From assembly GCF_037027445.1 (NCBI RefSeq), contig NZ_JBANDL010000002.1, forward strand, positions 2,976,001-3,040,000: 64,000 nucleotides of DNA, in the 5' to 3' direction. Numbering within the stretch: the first letter of the stretch is position 1; each line of letters opens with the position of its first letter. This DNA comes from Lysobacter firmicutimachus (GTDB taxonomy: Bacteria > Pseudomonadota > Gammaproteobacteria > Xanthomonadales > Xanthomonadaceae). A program made the position numbers and the translations under genes. The notes beneath the pieces are model-generated. The model worked only from the letters and a program-made list of their open reading frames with translations. It did no database searches and was not told the DNA's origin. Shown in pieces: positions 20,912 to 29,258 of this stretch.

Positions 20912-21391
20912 TCACTTACCGTCAGCCGGCTGTTTTGCCGGGGTTGCCTGCTCGGCCGGCGCCGTGGCGGGCGCGGCCGGAACCGCGGCCGGCTGGGCCG
21001 CCGCCGGTGCCGGCACGGACTGCACCGGCGCCTGCGGCACGCCGCTGGCGGGCGCGGCCGGAGCGGTGGCCGCGGGAGCGGGAGCCGTCGACGGAGCCGA
21101 CGGGGCCGCCGCCTGCGGCGCGCCCATCAGGCCCAGGTCGGGCTTGCCGGCTTGGGCCGAGGGACGGCTCGCCTGCCAGGCCATGAAGAGGCTGATCGCG
21201 AAGAACGCGATCGCCAGCCATTTGGTCGCCTTGGACAGGAAGTTCGAGGAACCGCGCGCGCCGAACACCGTCGCCGAAGCGCCGCCGCCGAAGCCCGAAC
21301 CCGCCTGCGCACCGGCGCCGCGCTGCATCAGGATCAGCGCGATCATGGCGATCGCGATCAGCACATAGATGACGTTGAGGAACAACAGCAT
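20912..21391 (-). CDS. secG: Preprotein translocase subunit SecG with long Ala/Pro tail
   Basis: SecG assists SecYE in protein export across the inner membrane. The 159-aa product has helix 1 at about residues 2-22 and the conserved MQRGAGAQAGSGFGGGASATVFGARGSSNFL. Helix 2 is at about residues 55-73. After residue 85 comes a 70-residue low-complexity tail of Ala, Pro, Gln and Val, which is longer than in E. coli SecG (110 aa). It lies downstream of tpiA on the same strand. Confidence 0.95.
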   Translation of the reverse strand: MLLFLNVIYVLIAIAMIALILMQRGAGAQAGSGFGGGASATVFGARGSSNFLSKATKWLAIAFFAISLFMAWQASRPSAQAGKPDLGLMGAPQAAAPSAPSTAPAPAATAPAAPASGVPQAPVQSVPAPAAAQPAAVPAAPATAPAEQATPAKQPADGK

Positions 21392-21464
21392 CGCTTAGGA
21401 TTCTTCGGTTCGGACTGCGGGTTAGGACCGTCCCGCTGCGGCGCCGGGCGCCGCAACGCTTCGA

Positions 21465-22217
21465 TCAGGGCGCCGCCGCGGCTGCGATGGCGTTGAAATC
21501 CGCGGCCACCAGCGAGGCGCCGCCGACCAGGCCGCCGTCGACGTCGGGCTGGGAAAACAGCGCGGCGGCATTGTCGGCCTTCACGCTTCCGCCGTAAAGA
21601 ATCGGAAGCGAGCCAGCGATTGTAGCATCGTGCGCAGCGATTTCGCTACGAATGAATGCGTGGACCTGCTGAGCCTGTTCCGGGGTGGCGGTCTTGCCGG
21701 TGCCGATCGCCCAGACCGGCTCGTAGGCCAGGATCGCGCCGTCCAGCGCCTGCGCGCCGAGCAGCTCGAAAACCGGCCCCAACTGCTCCTGCAGGCGCCA
21801 TTCGGTCTTGCCGTCCTCGCGCTCGGCCAGGGTCTCGCCGACGCACAGGACCGGGGTCAGGCCGGCGGCCTTGGCGGCGGCGAACTTGCGCGCGACCAGC
21901 TCGCTGCTTTCGCCGTGGTACTGGCGGCGCTCGGAGTGGCCGACCAGGCCGTAGCCGGCGCCGACGTCCCTGAGCATCGCGGCCGAGACTTCGCCGGTGT
22001 AGGCGCCCTTCTCGTTGGCGCTGACGTCCTGCGCGCCGAAGGCCAGCCCGCGTTCGCCGTAATGTTCGATCAGCTCGCCCAGGTACGGCAGCGGCGGCAG
22101 GATCAGGCGCTCCACCCCCGGCGGAGGGGTCTGCGCGGCGACCTCGTCGAGCAAGGCGAAAGCGAACTCGCGGCTGCCGTGCAGCTTCCAGTTTCCGGCG
22201 ACGATCCTGCGGCGCAT
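21465..22217 (-). CDS. tpiA: Triosephosphate isomerase
   Basis: This enzyme interconverts dihydroxyacetone phosphate and glyceraldehyde 3-phosphate. The 250-aa product has all catalytic elements: GNWK (Lys11), GLVGHSERR (His94), AYEPVWAIGTGKTA (Glu166, flexible loop) and LYGGSV phosphate binding. It starts MRRRIVAGNWKLHG. The gene diverges from the DNA glycosylase gene at 22306. Confidence 0.98.
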   Translation of the reverse strand: MRRRIVAGNWKLHGSREFAFALLDEVAAQTPPPGVERLILPPLPYLGELIEHYGERGLAFGAQDVSANEKGAYTGEVSAAMLRDVGAGYGLVGHSERRQYHGESSELVARKFAAAKAAGLTPVLCVGETLAEREDGKTEWRLQEQLGPVFELLGAQALDGAILAYEPVWAIGTGKTATPEQAQQVHAFIRSEIAAHDATIAGSLPILYGGSVKADNAAALFSQPDVDGGLVGGASLVAADFNAIAAAAAP

Positions 22218-22305
22218 GGTCTCTCCTGTTGCGTCTGAACGCGCAGTTTAACCCAGGCCGCCACGCCCCCACCCTATCGGTCCGACCTTCCCGTTCGCCT
22301 CGCCC

Positions 22306-22839
22306 ATGCCCGCAACGCCGCCCGCCCCCGTCCGCAGCTTCGCCCCGATCGAACCGCCGCAAGCGCGGGTGTTGATCCTGGGCAGCATGCCCGGGGTCGC
22401 GTCGCTGACCGCCGGCCGCTACTACGCCCATCCGCAAAACCGTTTCTGGCCGATCATGGGCCGCCTGATCGGCGCCGGCCCGGAACTGGCTTACGAGCGC
22501 AGGATCGAAGCGCTGTGCGCGGCCGGGATCGCGGTGTGGGACGTGCTCGCGCAATGCGAGCGCGAGGGCAGCTTGGATTCGGCGATCCGCGACGACACCG
22601 CGGTCGCCAACGATTTCGCCGGCTTTTTCGTTCGCCACCCGCAGGTACGCACGGTGCTGTTCAACGGCGCCAAGGCCGAACAGAGCTTCCGCCGCTTCGT
22701 CCTGCCCGGGCTGGCGGCGGCGCCGGAATTGCGCCGCCTGCCGTCGACCAGCCCGGCCAACGCCTCGCAGGCCGATGCGGCCAAATGCTCGGCCTGGCGC
22801 GAGGCCTTGCGTGACGCCGGGGTGGCGGTACGCGACTGA
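22306..22839 (+). CDS. DNA-deoxyinosine glycosylase (UDG family 6)
   Basis: Family 6 uracil-DNA glycosylases (HDG) remove hypoxanthine, and sometimes uracil, from DNA. The 177-aa product has the N-terminal site LILGSMPGVASL followed by YYAHPQNRFWPIMG. The C-terminal motif is LPSTSPANAS. The spacing and length match HDG proteins. Related Mug enzymes lack this GSMPG start. It is a single gene, divergent from tpiA. Confidence 0.88.
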   Translation: MPATPPAPVRSFAPIEPPQARVLILGSMPGVASLTAGRYYAHPQNRFWPIMGRLIGAGPELAYERRIEALCAAGIAVWDVLAQCEREGSLDSAIRDDTAVANDFAGFFVRHPQVRTVLFNGAKAEQSFRRFVLPGLAAAPELRRLPSTSPANASQADAAKCSAWREALRDAGVAVRD

Positions 22840-23253
22840 GCCCGCACCGCCGCGTGTTGCAGGCCTGAAACTCCGGGCCCGCTCTACGCAGTCGCGAAAA
22901 ACAGCGTAAGTCAGTGCCGGGAAAGGATTTTCCACCCGGCTGGCCGACCTGCCGCCGGTGCCGCGGCCGTCGTTCGGCCGGCGCCGATTCGCCCGCCCCC
23001 TGTCCTGCCCCTGTCGACCCCGGCGTTTGTTGGGGGTGACTGCCCGTATCGGGCCTCAACGCCAAGGATCGCTTGCGAAGCCCCCCGGGGTTCGCGGGAC
23101 AGGGAGCGTTCGCCCGCGCAAAACCGGCCTCGCCGGCGGCGCACCGCCCCCGTTCCCGATCCGCGACGCGCGCCCTCCGGGTCGGGGCGCACGTCCGGCG
23201 ACCGTCGACCCGTTCATCGCCCCCAGGGAAGCGATACCACAAGGAGTTTCGCC
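22840..23253 (+). other. Upstream region of the V8-like protease
   Basis: This is 414 bp without a supported gene. Apart from an AAGGAG ribosome-binding site at 23240-23245, 8 bases before the protease start, I see no repeat, RNA or clear promoter. Confidence 0.5.
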
Positions 23254-24405
23254 ATGAAGTCGCAGAACCGCCGCTCGCCCCGCCCCATCGCCCGCCTCGC
23301 CGCTCTCGGCGCGCTGGCCCTGACCTGCTTCGCCGCCGACGCCGCCGACACCGGCAAGACCGTGCGCACGCCCTACGGCGACGTGATCGAAATCCAGGCG
23401 CCGCCGTCGCAGCAGCGCCTGTCCACGTCGGCGCAAGCGCACCCGTTCGCCACCGCACGCCAACGCGCCGCGGTCAAGCCGCTGCAATGGGCGCCGCGCG
23501 ACGACCGGGCAGCCGCGGACACCGCCGAGCTGAGCGACAAGATGGTCCGCGCCGCCGGCAGCGCCCCCGGCGGCGAAGCGCCGGCGTTCGCCAACTACCT
23601 CGCCCGCAACCACTTCCGCGCCACCTGGCAGCGCCTGGACGCGCTCGACGCGGCCAAGGGCGCAGCGCCGTTGAGCGCGCTGTCCGACGGCGGCGAGAAG
23701 GACGGCGCGCATTACCCCTATACCCGCTATCCGGGCAACTACTACACCAGCCAGTGGAAGACCACGCCCTGGAACAAGATCGGCAAGCTCTATTTCACCA
23801 AGCCCGACGGCAGCGGCTCGTACTGCACCGCCAACGTCGCCAGCGGCAATTCGGTGCTGATCACCGCCGCGCATTGCGTCTATACGCTCGGCGCGGGCTG
23901 GAACACGAACTTCGTGTTCGTGCCGGCCGAGCGCTACGGCGAAGCGCCGTACGGTCGCTTCGGCTGGAGCAGCGCGCGCGTTCCGAGCGGCTATTTCCCG
24001 TCGGGCGGCCGGCGCTGGGACGTGGCGGTGATCAAGCTCACCGGCGAACAGGTCACCGGCCTGCCGGTCACCAGCTATGTCGGCTGGCTCGGCCGCACCT
24101 GGAACCGCCCCTACTCCGAGTACGCCACCTCCCACGGCTACGCCAGCAATCTGAGCACCCAGTTCACCCATATCTGCAACGGCCAGACCTACAGCTCGCC
24201 GAGCGAGGGCACCAACGTGCTGGTGCAGGGCTGCGACATGACCTATGGCGCCAGCGGCGGCGGTTGGCTGCTGAACCTCAGCGGCGGCCACTACGTCAAC
24301 AGCGTGGTCAGCGGCCCGCACATCGGCGCCTTCGGCACCGCCTGGGTCGGCCCGCGCTTCGCCGACGACAACATCGTGGCTTTGTGTGCGGCGATCGGGT
24401 GTTGA
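23254..24405 (+). CDS. Secreted V8-like serine endopeptidase (S1 fold)
   Basis: The 383-aa product should be a secreted protease. It has a signal peptide (residues 1-31, cut after a CFAADA-like site) and a propeptide to about residue 160. The catalytic domain contains ITAAHC (His207), WDVAVIKL (Asp256) and YGASGGGW (Ser334). The GCDMTYGASGG context resembles the V8-like glutamyl endopeptidase group (COG3591). Cysteines 191/208 and 308/327 could form two disulfides. A strong AAGGAG precedes the start. Substrate preference cannot be read from the sequence. Confidence 0.85.
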   Translation: MKSQNRRSPRPIARLAALGALALTCFAADAADTGKTVRTPYGDVIEIQAPPSQQRLSTSAQAHPFATARQRAAVKPLQWAPRDDRAAADTAELSDKMVRAAGSAPGGEAPAFANYLARNHFRATWQRLDALDAAKGAAPLSALSDGGEKDGAHYPYTRYPGNYYTSQWKTTPWNKIGKLYFTKPDGSGSYCTANVASGNSVLITAAHCVYTLGAGWNTNFVFVPAERYGEAPYGRFGWSSARVPSGYFPSGGRRWDVAVIKLTGEQVTGLPVTSYVGWLGRTWNRPYSEYATSHGYASNLSTQFTHICNGQTYSSPSEGTNVLVQGCDMTYGASGGGWLLNLSGGHYVNSVVSGPHIGAFGTAWVGPRFADDNIVALCAAIGC

Positions 24406-24410
24406 AAGTC

Positions 24411-24578
24411 GGGAATGGGGAATGGGGAGTCTGGAATGGGGCGGCAGCGGTTTGTGTCGCTGCGTTCCTCCGGCCAGGGATGGCCGATGCAGCAAAGGAA
24501 GGAGCCGGCGCAAGCCGGCTTCTTTTTGTCTTGGTTGGGATTGGGGATTTGGGGGTTGGGGATTCGGGATTGGGGGGG
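24411..24578 (+). repeat. G-rich GGGATT/GGGAAT repeat arrays
   Basis: Two G-run arrays lie at 24411-24441 (GGGAAT type) and 24537-24578 (GGGATT type, runs of 3-7 G). A terminator sits between them. They are related to the heptamer arrays near nuoN and nuoE. All are on the plus strand, here sense to the flanking genes. Confidence 0.7.
24503..24527 (+). terminator. Terminator after the V8-like protease
   Basis: An AGCCGGC stem with a GCAA tetraloop and a GCCGGCT partner is followed by TCTTTTT. It lies about 100 bases past the protease stop. The same hairpin core recurs at 25571 and 35963. Confidence 0.85.
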
Positions 24579-24679
24579 CGGAGCGATGGCGTGTTGCGGG
24601 CCGGTGGCAGCGCAGGCTGTTTCGACGCCGCTGCCGTAAGGGCGATGACAAACGCCGGTCGATGCCGTCTGATATCGCG

Positions 24680-25540
24680 ATGACGCGCTCACTGCTGTTC
24701 TGCGGCCTGCTCGCGCTGTGCGCGCCCGCGGCCCATGCCCAATCGACCGCCGTGGCCGCGCCACGGCCCTGGGTGGTCGCCACCTATGCCTATCCGCAGC
24801 GCGATCGCGAAGCGGCGATCCGGCCGCTGGCCGATTACCTCGCCGCGCGCGGCGGCCGCGCGACCGCGCTGCGTCTGTTCCCCTCGCCGACCGACCTGGT
24901 GGAGGCACTGCGCCGCGGCGAAGTCGACGTGGCCGTGCCCAATCTGCATGCCTACCTGCAGACCCGGCGTTGGCGGGCGTCCGCACCGGTCACCTTGCCG
25001 GTGCCGCAAGTGCCGGCGGCGCAGGCCGAACGCTATCGCGCCGTGCTCGTCGGGCGCAGCGACGCCGTCGCCGCGGACAGCCTCCGGCGCGAGGCACCGC
25101 GCCTGCGCCTGGTCCTGGTCGGCCAGGACTCCGCCTCGGGCGGCTTCGTGCCGGCCCACCATTTGCGCCGCCTGGGCCTGGACCCGGCGAGCGATTTCGC
25201 CGGCCTGAGCTATGCCGGCTCGCACGCCGCCGCGCTGCAGGCGCTGAGCGAGGGCCGCGCCGAGGTCGCCGCGCTCGCCGCCGATGTCTACGACGCGGCC
25301 CGGCCCGCCGGCCTGGTCGAATTGTGGCGTTCGCCGCCGATTCCGCCCGGTCCGCTGCTGTGCCGTCCAGCCCCCGACGTCCTCTGCGCCGAGGTCGCCG
25401 CCTGGCTGTTGCAAGCCCACACCGAGGACCCGTCGGTGATGGCGGCCTTGCGCGCGGGCTGGCCCGAGTTCGGCGAGGCTGCGGGATTCACCTCCGCCGA
25501 TGCCGACGCGCTCGGTGCGTTGGCGACACGCATCGAGTGA
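24680..25540 (+). CDS. PhnD-like periplasmic substrate-binding protein
   Basis: The 286-aa product begins with a signal peptide (MTRSLLFCGLLALCAPAAHA). It resembles the phosphate/phosphonate-type (PhnD/SsuA) binding proteins: VVATYAYPQRDREAAIRPLADYLAARGG, then GEVDVAVPNLHAYLQTR, and later GGFVPAHHLRRLGLDPASDF with SYAGSHAAALQALSEGRAEV. No ABC permease or ATPase gene is adjacent. The protein may therefore be an orphan receptor or feed a distant system. An ATG at 24662 would add MPSDIA before the signal peptide. Confidence 0.75.
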   Translation: MTRSLLFCGLLALCAPAAHAQSTAVAAPRPWVVATYAYPQRDREAAIRPLADYLAARGGRATALRLFPSPTDLVEALRRGEVDVAVPNLHAYLQTRRWRASAPVTLPVPQVPAAQAERYRAVLVGRSDAVAADSLRREAPRLRLVLVGQDSASGGFVPAHHLRRLGLDPASDFAGLSYAGSHAAALQALSEGRAEVAALAADVYDAARPAGLVELWRSPPIPPGPLLCRPAPDVLCAEVAAWLLQAHTEDPSVMAALRAGWPEFGEAAGFTSADADALGALATRIE

Positions 25541-25570
25541 GCGCGCAAGCCCGTCCGCAGGCAAAGAAAA

Positions 25571-25593
25571 AGCCGGCGCAAGCCGGCTTTTTC
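25571..25593. terminator. Bidirectional terminator between convergent genes
   Basis: The AGCCGGC-GCAA-GCCGGCT hairpin is flanked by A5 on the left and T5 on the right. It can end both the plus-strand binding-protein gene and the minus-strand oxygenase gene. Confidence 0.88.
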
Positions 25594-25634
25594 CGTTCTG
25601 GCGATGCGGCGCGCGAGCGGCGCGCGCCGGCGGC

Positions 25635-26570
25635 TTACTTGAGCTTGATCTCGCGCAAGCGCTCTTCCAGGTAGCCCTGGGCGGTGATCGGCTCGGGGTA
25701 ACGGCTGGGGTTGTCGGCGCTGATCGTCGACGGCAGCACGTCGATCAGGAAGTCCGGGTTCGGGTGCAGGAAGAACGGGGTCGAATAGCGCGGCTGGCGC
25801 GCTTTCTCGCCCGGCGGGTTGACCACGCGGTGGGTGGTCGAGGGGTATACGTGATTGGTCAGGCGCTGCAGCATGTCGCCGATATTGACCACGATGGTGT
25901 CGGCGTCGGCGGTGAACGGCACCCACTCGCCCTGGCGCGATTTCACTTCCAGGCCCTCGGCGCTGGCGCCGACCAGCAGGGTGATCAGGTTGATGTCCTC
26001 GTGCGCGCCGGCGCGCACGTTGGGGATGTCGTCGGTGGTGATCGGCGGGTAGTGGATCGGGCGCAGGATGGAGTTGCCCGAGTCGGTCTTGTCGGCGAAA
26101 TAGTTCTCCGCCAGGCCGAGGTGCAGGGCCAGCGCGCTGAGCACGCGCGAACCGAGCCGGTCCAGGGCCTGGTACAGGCCGTAGGCCTGCTCGCGGAACT
26201 CGGGGATTTCCTCCGGCCACAGGTTGGCCGGCATGTCCGCGGCGTACTTGGAGTCGCGCGGGATCTCGCGGCCGACGTGCCAGAACTCCTTCAGGTCGAA
26301 GTGCTTGGAGTCCTTGGCGGTTTCCACGCCGAACGGGGTGTAGCCGCGCGCGCCGCCGCTGCCGGGCACGTGGTACTTGCGCTTGATCTCTTCCGGCAGG
26401 GCGAAGAAGCGCTTGAACACGTCGTAGGAACGGTCGATCTGCTGATCGGAAATGCCGTGGCCGCGGATGCCGGCAAAGCCCCATTCGCGATAGGCGGCGC
26501 CGAGCTCGGCGACGAAGGCCTCGCGGTCGGTGTCGAAACGGCGGATGTCCAGGGTGGGAATCTGACTCAC
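25635..26570 (-). CDS. Isopenicillin N synthase-like 2-oxoglutarate/Fe(II) dioxygenase
   Basis: The 311-aa product belongs to the IPNS-like non-heme iron oxygenases. The N-terminal DIOX_N region is GFAGIRGHGISDQQID. The Fe(II) ligands are His190 and Asp192 (AHEDIN) and His247 (STTHRVVNPPG). Arg261 and Ser263 (RYS) fit the RxS motif that binds the 2-oxoglutarate carboxylate. The GTG start has AGGAAGACCAC directly upstream. The substrate is unknown, and no biosynthetic cluster surrounds the gene. Confidence 0.85.
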   Translation of the reverse strand: MSQIPTLDIRRFDTDREAFVAELGAAYREWGFAGIRGHGISDQQIDRSYDVFKRFFALPEEIKRKYHVPGSGGARGYTPFGVETAKDSKHFDLKEFWHVGREIPRDSKYAADMPANLWPEEIPEFREQAYGLYQALDRLGSRVLSALALHLGLAENYFADKTDSGNSILRPIHYPPITTDDIPNVRAGAHEDINLITLLVGASAEGLEVKSRQGEWVPFTADADTIVVNIGDMLQRLTNHVYPSTTHRVVNPPGEKARQPRYSTPFFLHPNPDFLIDVLPSTISADNPSRYPEPITAQGYLEERLREIKLK

Positions 26571-26767
26571 GTGGTCTTCCTGTTGGTGTCGTCGGTCGTA
26601 AGGTAATGGGTCATTTTCGCTCAAACCCGGCGTCCGCGCTCGCCGCGTCGCGACAGGGCCGGCAAAGCCACCTTTGGGCGGTATTCGGGACGCGGATTAC
26701 ACGATAAAGTCGCGCCCCGGCCGGCCTCGCGCGCCGGCAGCTCCGTCGGCCGCCGAGAACGCCCCGC

Positions 26768-28630
26768 ATGCAAGACACTGCCGCCCGCCCCGCCTTCCCG
26801 GCGCGCCGCGCCTTGGCCTGGCTGACCGGGTTCATCTTCGCCAATGCACTGGCGGCGATCGCGATCGCGGCCTCCAACATCCCCTTCGCTCACCTCACCG
26901 AGCACTGGAAGGCCGGGGTCTTCCTGGCCCTGGCCCTGCCCGCCCACTTCGTGTTCTTCGGCGCCGTGCTGGGCCTGCAGGCGCTGCTGTTGGGCTGGGC
27001 GACCCGCAGCGTGCGGGTGCTGGGCGCGGCCGCCGTGCTGCCGCACGCGGCCTGGATCTGCCTGCTGCTCATCGACGCCAAAGTGTTCGCCCTGTATCGG
27101 TTCCACCTCAATGCGATGGTCGCCAATATGGTGTTCGGCGGCGCGATGCAGGACCAGGTGGTGTTCTCGGGCGCGGTATGGGGCCTGATCGCGCTCGCGG
27201 TCGGCGCGGTGCTGGCGCTGGAAATCCTGCTCGCCTGGCTGTGGTGGCGCCTGCTCGAGCGCCGGCCGGGCTGGCAGCGCCTGCTCAAGGGCTGGCTGTG
27301 GGCGGCGGGCGTGATGCTGATCAGCCAGGGCATGGTGGCCTACTACGACGCACGCGGCGACCGCGTGGTGATGTCGCAACTGCCCTACATCCCCTGGGCC
27401 CAGCCGATCACGCTCAAGGACACGCTGGCCCGGTTCGGCATCGAACGCGCGCCCGGCGCCTCGCTGCCGGCCCAGGGCGAAGGTCTGCTGACCTACCCGT
27501 TGCGGCCGTTGCAATGCGATCCGGCGCCGAAGCTCAACGTGGTGGTGATCCTGCTCGAATCGTTGCGCCACGATGCGCTCGAGCCGCAGACCATGCCCAA
27601 TGTCTGGGCCTATGCGCAGCGCTCGCAGTGGTTCGACGACCATTACAGCTCCGGCAACGCCACCCGCTTCGGCGTGTTCGGCCTGCTCTACGGCCTGCCC
27701 GGCGGCTACTGGCACCCGATGTTGGCCGAACAGCGCGGCTCGGCCCTGATCGGGCAGATGAAGCGCGACGGCTACGGCATGCATATCTACGGCAGCGCGC
27801 CGCTGCACAGCCCCGAGTTCGACCGTACGGTGTTCTCGGAGGTGCGCGAGCGGGTGGTCAACGGCCCGCGCAAGCGCAAGAGCGCCGAACGCGATCGCGA
27901 AATCCTGCGCCGGCTGCAGGCCGACATCGCCGCGACCCCGCGCGACGGGCGTTTCTTCGGCTTCGTGTTCCTGGATTCGCCGCATCAGCCTTATTACATG
28001 CCCAAGGGCTATCCGCCGCTGGCGCGGCCGATGGCCGCCGACGTCAATCCGCTCGACCTCGGCCCGGATCACGACCCGACTCCGGAGTACAACCGCTACC
28101 GCACCGCAGTGCATTACGCCGACAGCCTGATCGGCGAATTCCTGCGCGCGCTGGACGCGAGCCCCTTCGCCGACGACACGGTAGTGCTGATCACCGGCGA
28201 CCACGGCGAGGAGTTCAACGACCTCAAGCTCAATTACTGGGGCCACAACGGCAACTTCTCCGACTACCAATTGCGCACGCCGTTCGTACTGCACTGGCCC
28301 GGCCGCGCGGCGCAGAAGTTCGCCCACGTCACCGCGCACGAAGATTTCGTGCCGACCGTGATGCGTCACGCTTTGGGCTGCCGCAACCCGGCCGGCGACT
28401 ACAGCACCGGCCGCGACCTGTTCGGCCCGGCCCAACCGCAGCGGCCGCTGCTGGTGGAGAGCTGGTCGCAACGCGGCATCCGCCAGGGCGAGCGGATCTA
28501 CCTGTTCGACAACTACGGCGCGGCCACCGTGGTCGACCGCCGCTATCGGCCGCTGCCCGACGCCAAGGTCGATCCCGCCGCTCTGCGCCAGTCCTGGGAC
28601 ATGCTGACCCGGTTCCAGCAACAGCATTGA
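26768..28630 (+). CDS. YejM/PbgA-type inner-membrane sulfatase-fold protein (DUF3413)
   Basis: In E. coli, YejM (PbgA, LapC) senses lipopolysaccharide and restrains LpxC breakdown through LapB. This 620-aa product has the same plan. About five membrane helices fill residues 15-205 (DUF3413), and a periplasmic sulfatase-fold domain follows from about 245. Family motifs include VVVILLESLRHDAL, YSSGNATRFGVFGLLYGLPGGYW and LITGDHGEEFND. It is transcribed alone, divergent from the oxygenase gene. The exact regulatory role in this organism is inferred from the family. Confidence 0.87.
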   Translation: MQDTAARPAFPARRALAWLTGFIFANALAAIAIAASNIPFAHLTEHWKAGVFLALALPAHFVFFGAVLGLQALLLGWATRSVRVLGAAAVLPHAAWICLLLIDAKVFALYRFHLNAMVANMVFGGAMQDQVVFSGAVWGLIALAVGAVLALEILLAWLWWRLLERRPGWQRLLKGWLWAAGVMLISQGMVAYYDARGDRVVMSQLPYIPWAQPITLKDTLARFGIERAPGASLPAQGEGLLTYPLRPLQCDPAPKLNVVVILLESLRHDALEPQTMPNVWAYAQRSQWFDDHYSSGNATRFGVFGLLYGLPGGYWHPMLAEQRGSALIGQMKRDGYGMHIYGSAPLHSPEFDRTVFSEVRERVVNGPRKRKSAERDREILRRLQADIAATPRDGRFFGFVFLDSPHQPYYMPKGYPPLARPMAADVNPLDLGPDHDPTPEYNRYRTAVHYADSLIGEFLRALDASPFADDTVVLITGDHGEEFNDLKLNYWGHNGNFSDYQLRTPFVLHWPGRAAQKFAHVTAHEDFVPTVMRHALGCRNPAGDYSTGRDLFGPAQPQRPLLVESWSQRGIRQGERIYLFDNYGAATVVDRRYRPLPDAKVDPAALRQSWDMLTRFQQQH

Positions 28631-28644
28631 CCGGACGCGTTGCG

Positions 28645-28940
28645 GTTGCCGTTGCCGTTGCCGTTGCCGTAAAGAGCTTGGCGCCGCATCGAACTAGCGA
28701 AGATAAATCGAAGCCCCGAAGGGCGGCCCGCAGGGAGGCGGGCCGTGCGCAGCCAGGCCAGGGAGGGCCTGTGCGGAGCAGCCCTGCGCACGCTCCGTCC
28801 CATAGTGGCTCTTGATCCGAAAACAGCCATGGCGTTTTCTTTGGTTACTTTTGACCGAAGGAAATCCCGTAGGACGTTGTCGCCTTGGACAAAGAAAGTG
28901 ACCCGGCCGCTTGCGGACGGAAGCTTTGCTTGAAGCTTTG
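28645..28940. repeat. Dispersed repeat copy A with GTTGCC x4 array
   Basis: Four tandem GTTGCC hexamers (28645-28668) lead into an approximately 270-bp body. That body is nearly identical to 36520-36790 in the same orientation. It includes an internal palindromic stretch (CGGCCCGCAGGGAGGCGGGCCG) and a conserved TTTGGTTACTTTTGACC / AAAGAAAGTGACC pair. Confidence 0.9.
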
Positions 28941-28996
28941 AGCTCTGAAGCATCAGAGGCCTTCGAACGACAGACGCCGCGAGACCGCAAGGACGC

Positions 28997-29100
28997 GGTC
29001 GCGGCTTACGCCGCTCCTACAGGGGCATAGGGCAAAGCGCGGCAAGAGTGAAGGACGCGGCCGCGGCTTGCGCCGCACCTACCCCGCGACGGTTTCGAGC
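28997..29100. repeat. REP-like palindrome pair, copy A
   Basis: Two palindromic units, GCGGCTTACGCCGCTCCTAC and GCGGCTTGCGCCGC followed by ACCTAC, lie about 60 bases apart in the same direction. The pair recurs at 36867-36971. The GCGGC/GCCGC stem with a CCTAC tail is typical of bacterial REP sequences. Confidence 0.8.
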
Positions 29101-29200
29101 TCCGGTCGATGAGGTCGGCGCTGGAGACGTCGGCACTGGATTCGCTGCGCGCACTGGGGGCGCGACTTGCCCCCCTACCCCGCGGATCTTGCGCCAAAAA

Positions 29201-29240
29201 CAAAAACGCACCGGCGCGCGAGGGCGCCGGTGCGTTGACG
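29201..29240 (-). terminator. Terminator of glmM
   Basis: On the minus strand ACGCACCGGCGC pairs with GCGCCGGTGCGT and is followed by TTTTGTTTTT. It starts about 20 bases after the glmM stop. Confidence 0.9.
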
Positions 29241-29258
29241 GTGGACGATGCCCGCGGG

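Larger units (their letters stand above)
28631..29258. other. Repeat-filled spacer between the yejM homologue and glmM
   Basis: This is 628 bp between convergent genes. It holds copy A of the composite repeat, REP-like palindromes and the glmM terminator, all annotated separately. Short reading frames here (for example a peptide containing LPSASGRVTFFVQGDN) exist in both repeat copies. They look like fortuitous translations of the repeat. Confidence 0.7.

Noticed and set aside
22911..23192. Possible small gene upstream of the V8-like protease
   Set aside because: It is Arg/Gly-rich on the minus strand without an RBS or homologous motif, which is typical of GC-driven open frames.
28543..28953. 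Small minus-strand reading frame with LPSASGRVTFFVQGDN
   Set aside because: The same peptide is encoded in the second repeat copy (36.7 kb). The frame is a by-product of the dispersed repeat, with no RBS and no conservation beyond it.
29006..29203. Short minus-strand frame in the glmM spacer
   Set aside because: It lies over REP-like palindromes and a terminator, and shows no protein-like features.
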